Below are positions 60,115 to 64,000 of a stretch of 64,000 nt of DNA, piece by piece (positions within the stretch are counted from its first letter, which is position 1; each line of letters begins with the position of its first letter). The stretch spans positions 2,706,501-2,770,500 of the forward strand of contig NZ_JACYGY010000001.1 in assembly GCF_015221875.1 (NCBI RefSeq). The letters run 5' to 3'. The notes under the pieces were generated by a model, which did no database searches, had not been told where the DNA came from, and saw only the letters and a list, made by a program, of their open reading frames with translations. The translations under genes and the position numbers were made by a program. Source of the stretch: Dyadobacter subterraneus. GTDB taxonomy: Bacteria; Bacteroidota; Bacteroidia; Cytophagales; Spirosomataceae.

Positions 60115-62337
60115 ATGAAATATTTTTCATTAAAATATCTTTCCGTCTTGTTGATTTTTCTTGTACTCTGCGGGAGTGTAAGGAGAGAAAAAGATATCAG
60201 TTATGATGAGTCAGAAAATCAGGATTGGCCAACTTACGGAGGAAACAAAGCAGGTAACAGGTATTCAACTTTAAGGCAGATTAATACGGCAAATGTCAAA
60301 AATCTGCAACTGGCGTGGAGTTATGATACGGACGAAAATAAAGCAGATCAGGATCGTGGAATGGACATTCAATGTCAACCCATCGTTGTTAATGGCGTAC
60401 TTTACGGCACAACACCAAAGATGAAACTTTTCGCCATTGATGCCGGAACCGGAAAAGAAATATGGAAATTCAATCCATTTTCTGATCCCAAAACCAGACA
60501 AAGATTTCATCCGCTTCGGGGAGTTGCTTACTGGGAAAAAGGTGCTGACAAAAGGATTTTGTATTCCGTCGGGCCTACACTTTATGCAATCAATGCAATC
60601 ACCGGAGAACAGATTTCAAGTTTTGGAAATAAAGGAGAGGTTGATCTGCGTATCGGGTTGGGCGGTAAAGAAATTTTTGGTCATGAAACAGCAAATCTTT
60701 CTATCAGAAGTACAACACCAGGTGTAATTTTCGATGATCTTTTAATCATGGGATCCAGTGTGTCCGAAGGCGGTGATGCCCCTCCGGGTTATATTCAGGC
60801 CATCAATGTTGTGACCGGAAAATTGGCCTGGGTATTTCATACAATCCCGCTTCCGGGCGAATATGGTTATGAAACCTGGATGAAAGATTCGTACAAAAAA
60901 ATCGGTGGTGCCAATTGCTGGGCCGGTATGGTGGTCGATGAAAAGCGCGGAATGGTTTATGCTGGAACCGGATCTCCGTCGGTTGATTTTTACGGAGGAG
61001 CCAGAAAAGGTAAAAATCTTTTTGCAAACTGTGTAATCGCGCTCAATGCGAAAACAGGAAAACGTGTATGGCACTACCAAACCATTCACCATGATTTGTG
61101 GGACCGGGATGCACCTTGTCCGCCGAATTTGATAACGGTCAAAGATAACGGGAAAATGACCGATGCCGTAGCTCAGGCAACGAAAGATGGTTTGATCTTT
61201 GTTTTTGACCGTGACACAGGAAAACCATTGTTTCGGGTAAACGAAATCCCGGTGCCTGTTTCACCTGCTTTACCAGGCGAAAATCCCTGGCCAACGCAGC
61301 CTGTTCCGGTTAAGCCAGCGCCATTTGCAAACCAGGAATTAACCGAAGCTGATATCACAGACCGTACACCAGAAGCACATGCTTATGTTTTAGATCGATT
61401 TAAAAATAGTAAAAAAGGAAGTAAATATTTGCCTCCAAGTCTGGAAGGAACACTTTATTATGGCTTTGGCGGAGGAGCGGAATGGGGTGGAAATGCAGCC
61501 GATCCGAATGGAATTTTATACCAAAATTCTAATAACATGCTCTGGTGGCTCAAAATGAGGGACACCAAAAATCAGAATAACGGAGCGACTTTAATAAAAG
61601 GTGCAACTTTGTTTAATACCAATTGTACTGCCTGTCACGCAAATTCCGGGAAAACAGCTACTGCACAAGCTTATCCAAATCTTACAGATGTTGACAAAAG
61701 ACTTTCAAGAGAACAAATTGCGACGATTCTGGAAACGGGCCGTGGTCGAATGCCATCATTTCAACATATATCAAAAGAAGACAGGAATGCAATCATAAAT
61801 TTTTTGTTGAAAGTGGACTCTCAGCCAGTTGTTAAGTCCGGGAATCCGAATGATATTCACAATTCCGCTTTGCAGGTTTCAAATAGATCAGGTTCAGATT
61901 TCCCATATATGCCGCCTTATTTAAATAATGGAAATGTGCAATTCCGAGATCCGGATAATTATCCGGCAATCAAACCTCCATGGGGTACAATGAATGCGAT
62001 TGATTTGAATACAGGAGAATATTTATGGACAGTCCCGCTTGGAGAATATCCGGAATTAAAGGCAAAGGGAATTCCTCCCACCGGAACAGAAAATCATGGC
62101 GGTCCTGTGGTAACTGCCGGTGGACTTGTATTTATTGCCGCGACTTATGATGAAAAAATCAGAGCTTTTGATAGTAAAACGGGTAAAATTGTTTGGGAAT
62201 ATGAACTTCCAGCCGGTGGATTTGCAACCCCGATTACATACATGGTAAAAGGAAAACAGTACATAGCCATTGCCGCGGGAGGTACCCGCTATGGATTGAA
62301 ATCCGGCGGAACTTATGTGGCATTCGCATTACCCTGA
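60115..62337 (+). CDS. PQQ-dependent sugar dehydrogenase with inserted cytochrome c domain
   Basis: A 740-residue quinoprotein. The start at ATG 60115 gives a signal peptide ending in FLVLCGS, a likely lipobox. Beta-propeller (PQQ) segments flank the whole length: DWPTYGGNKAGNRYSTLRQI, VNGVLYGTTPKMKLFAIDAG, VWHYQTIHHDLWDRDAPCPP and, at the end, GGPVVTAGGLVFIAATYDEK. A cytochrome c module is inserted between blades (heme site CTACH, C504-C507-H508; possible axial M546). It should oxidise an aldose to its lactone in the periplasm and pass electrons through its own heme to the respiratory chain. Confidence 0.92.
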   Translation: MKYFSLKYLSVLLIFLVLCGSVRREKDISYDESENQDWPTYGGNKAGNRYSTLRQINTANVKNLQLAWSYDTDENKADQDRGMDIQCQPIVVNGVLYGTTPKMKLFAIDAGTGKEIWKFNPFSDPKTRQRFHPLRGVAYWEKGADKRILYSVGPTLYAINAITGEQISSFGNKGEVDLRIGLGGKEIFGHETANLSIRSTTPGVIFDDLLIMGSSVSEGGDAPPGYIQAINVVTGKLAWVFHTIPLPGEYGYETWMKDSYKKIGGANCWAGMVVDEKRGMVYAGTGSPSVDFYGGARKGKNLFANCVIALNAKTGKRVWHYQTIHHDLWDRDAPCPPNLITVKDNGKMTDAVAQATKDGLIFVFDRDTGKPLFRVNEIPVPVSPALPGENPWPTQPVPVKPAPFANQELTEADITDRTPEAHAYVLDRFKNSKKGSKYLPPSLEGTLYYGFGGGAEWGGNAADPNGILYQNSNNMLWWLKMRDTKNQNNGATLIKGATLFNTNCTACHANSGKTATAQAYPNLTDVDKRLSREQIATILETGRGRMPSFQHISKEDRNAIINFLLKVDSQPVVKSGNPNDIHNSALQVSNRSGSDFPYMPPYLNNGNVQFRDPDNYPAIKPPWGTMNAIDLNTGEYLWTVPLGEYPELKAKGIPPTGTENHGGPVVTAGGLVFIAATYDEKIRAFDSKTGKIVWEYELPAGGFATPITYMVKGKQYIAIAAGGTRYGLKSGGTYVAFALP

Positions 62338-62415
62338 TTGTCTTTTTAATAAAAGTCATCGTCTTAAATAATTCATTCTGACAAGTTTTGAGAACCTTAA
62401 TCCCTGAATCGGTCA

Positions 62416-63432
62416 ATGAAAAAGTATCTGTTATGCTGTGACTGGGGAACTTCATCGTTCAGGTTGCGACTTGTAAAAATGATTGATAATCAGCTAATTG
62501 GCGAAATACTTTCACCAGACGGGATTGCCAGTATTTTTAACGAATGGAAGACAAAGTCGGGAAGTGGAAAGATAACCAGAGACCAGTTTTTTAAGAAATT
62601 TTTAAAAACACAAATCGATATATTATCCCGGCGGTTGTCTTTTGACTTGGATGGTATAACCATCATCATTTCCGGAATGGCTTCCTCTTCGATAGGTATG
62701 GAGGAAATTCCTTATTCGGATTTGCCTTATGCAGTAGATGGCAGCAAGGCAGATGTCAAAAGTTTTGAGGCACATGATGATTTCCGGCATGAAATCATTT
62801 TGATATCGGGAGTGAAAAGTGATACCGATGTGATGCGTGGTGAAGAAACACAGCTGGTAGGACTTTTAAATCTTAAACAATTGTCACCCTTAAAAAATAA
62901 AGAAGCCACTTTTATTTTTCCAGGAACACATTCCAAACATATTTACGTAAAACGAAATCAAATTGATGATTTTCAAACATTTATGACCGGCGAAATTTTC
63001 AAGATCATGATAAATCATAGCATTTTGAAAGATTCGGTAGAAAGCGGAAAGGACGTTGGTTTTACAACTGATGAGACGGCAGCTTTTAAAAAAGGTATCA
63101 GGCAGGCGGGAGATTCCAATCTTTTAAACAGTTTGTTCAAAGTAAGAACCAACCAGCTTTTTGATAAAATGTCGAAAACTGAAAATGCCTGTTATTTAAG
63201 CGGCTTGCTGATTGGAAACGAATTGGAATATTTGAAAAAAGATACAGATTATAACCTGGTTTTATGCAGTGGAAATAATCTTTATGAACTATATAAAATG
63301 GCCGCTGACGAAATTGGGCTGTCGGAGAGAACCACCACAATATCATCGGTTTTAATTAACCTGGCAACAATTGCCGGACAAATCAAAATATACGAAAACC
63401 AGACATTTAAATTGAATAGTATAAACTCATGA
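62416..63432 (+). CDS. dgoK: 2-dehydro-3-deoxygalactonokinase
   Basis: A 338-residue kinase of the DgoK family, which phosphorylates 2-dehydro-3-deoxy-D-galactonate in the cytoplasm. The N-terminal phosphate-binding motif is LLCCDWGTSSFRLRLV. Further segments are TIIISGMASSSIGMEEIPYS, ISGVKSDTDVMRGEETQLVG and FPGTHSKHIYV. No signal is present. Its last bases overlap the next gene (ATGA), so it is translationally coupled to the aldolase. It links the DgoD product to the next step. Confidence 0.93.
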   Translation: MKKYLLCCDWGTSSFRLRLVKMIDNQLIGEILSPDGIASIFNEWKTKSGSGKITRDQFFKKFLKTQIDILSRRLSFDLDGITIIISGMASSSIGMEEIPYSDLPYAVDGSKADVKSFEAHDDFRHEIILISGVKSDTDVMRGEETQLVGLLNLKQLSPLKNKEATFIFPGTHSKHIYVKRNQIDDFQTFMTGEIFKIMINHSILKDSVESGKDVGFTTDETAAFKKGIRQAGDSNLLNSLFKVRTNQLFDKMSKTENACYLSGLLIGNELEYLKKDTDYNLVLCSGNNLYELYKMAADEIGLSERTTTISSVLINLATIAGQIKIYENQTFKLNSINS

Positions 63433-64000
63433 GTAAGGATTCATTTTCAAACGAATTATTTAAAAAAGCACCTATTGTTGGTATTATAAGGGGTCTATCG
63501 CTGGATGAAGTGAAACAAATTCTCCCCATTTTCCGTGAATCGGGATTGACAACGATTGAAATTACCATGAATACGCCTGGTGCAGAGGATATTATCCGCT
63601 ATGCAAGAGAATATGAAAGTGAAGGACTGAATATTGGGGCCGGAACTGTTTGTACAAAAGATGATCTTGACAATGCGTTGGAAGCGGGTGCACAGTTTAT
63701 TGTGACACCGATAATCAGTAAGAAAGTTATCAAATCCTCTGTAAAAAAGGGTATCCCTGTTTTTCCGGGAGGATTTTCACCGACCGAGCTTTATAATGCC
63801 TGGTCATACGGTGCAGCAATGGTGAAAATTTATCCTGCTACCTCACTTGGACCAGAGTATATTAAAGATCTAAAAGCACCCTTGGATAAGATGAAAGTAC
63901 TGCCGACAGGCGGCATTAATCTTGAAAATATGGATAGCTTTTTAAAAGCCGGAGCGGATGGATTGGGAATTGGCGGTCAGCTATTTGACAAACAACTGAT
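63429..64000 (+). CDS. dgoA: 2-keto-3-deoxy-6-phosphogalactonate (KDPGal) aldolase, 3' end outside window
   Basis: The first 190 residues of a KDPG/KDPGal aldolase, cut by the window end; it starts in the ATGA overlap with dgoK. The Schiff-base lysine is K133 in MVKIYPAT and the catalytic glutamate E44 in IEITMNTP. Like E. coli DgoA it has Asn (N48) where the Eda enzyme has the Arg49 carboxylate-contact residue, and GPEYIKDLKAPL resembles DgoA. It should cleave KDPGal to pyruvate and glyceraldehyde 3-phosphate. Confidence 0.9.
   Translation, partial: MSKDSFSNELFKKAPIVGIIRGLSLDEVKQILPIFRESGLTTIEITMNTPGAEDIIRYAREYESEGLNIGAGTVCTKDDLDNALEAGAQFIVTPIISKKVIKSSVKKGIPVFPGGFSPTELYNAWSYGAAMVKIYPATSLGPEYIKDLKAPLDKMKVLPTGGINLENMDSFLKAGADGLGIGGQLFDKQL

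Noticed and set aside
1..64000. tRNA, rRNA, integrase, insertion-sequence transposase or phage genes
   Set aside because: None was recognised on either strand; repeats found here are short palindromes without an encoded transposase.

Overview
The window looks like a chromosomal segment of a member of Bacteroidota, order Cytophagales, most like Dyadobacter or a related Spirosomaceae genus. The reasons are a SusC/SusD outer-membrane pair, core promoters of the Bacteroidota type (TTTG ... TAnnTTTG) at three regulated genes, a YtxJ-type bacillithiol protein, and many Tat-exported or lipoprotein oxidoreductases. The genus is inferred from gene style, not from a search. No rRNA, tRNA, CRISPR array, prophage or transposase gene was seen.

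Layout. 1-6.4 kb: the 3' part of an aconitase gene, then a membrane-anchored metallo-beta-lactamase-fold enzyme behind a palindrome-rich promoter, an Ig-like lipoprotein, a sphingomyelin-synthase-like PAP2 membrane protein and a stand-alone ATP-grasp protein. 6.8-20.8 kb: one long co-directional block with two tandem TldD/TldE peptidase pairs, then DUF4159, MoxR ATPase, DUF58, a BatA-like protein and two large envelope proteins. Both TldD proteins carry Tat-type signals. 20.8-21.75 kb: a striking non-coding array of palindromes spaced every 53 bp. 21.9-23.1 kb: an overlapping HipA-like kinase/DUF3037 pair. 23.2-32.5 kb: a thioredoxin-like protein, two small secreted proteins with a ToxR-like membrane regulator, a GMC dehydrogenase with its small subunit, YtxJ, a DUF4468 protein, a large MscS channel and a GNAT pseudogene with one in-frame stop. 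32.5-43.9 kb: an orphan FtsX-type permease, a SulP transporter, two aldo/keto reductases, a TetR/SDR pair with two matching operators, a thioredoxin-fold lipoprotein or secreted protein, an AraC regulator and a DUF3095 protein.

44.1-49.9 kb: a molybdenum hydroxylase cluster. It has an IorA-like [2Fe-2S] subunit and a Tat-exported IorB-like molybdopterin subunit, followed by three likely cofactor-maturation genes (MocA-like, XdhC, cysteine desulfurase).

50.6-64 kb: a sugar-acid locus under a LacI regulator. It holds two Tat-tagged enolase-superfamily dehydratases (the second DgoD-like), a SusC/SusD importer, a mutarotase-fold protein, a PQQ dehydrogenase with an inserted cytochrome c, 2-dehydro-3-deoxygalactonokinase and a DgoA-like KDPGal aldolase cut by the window end. 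Together these read as a De Ley-Doudoroff galactose/galactonate pathway. Oxidation and probably dehydration occur outside the cytoplasm, and phosphorylation and aldol cleavage inside. No inner-membrane transporter for the intermediate lies in the window.

The observations most worth following up are the 53-bp phased palindrome array, the duplicated Tat-TldD/signal-less TldE pairs fused to a MoxR-DUF58-Bat operon, and the export signals on the sugar-acid dehydratases.
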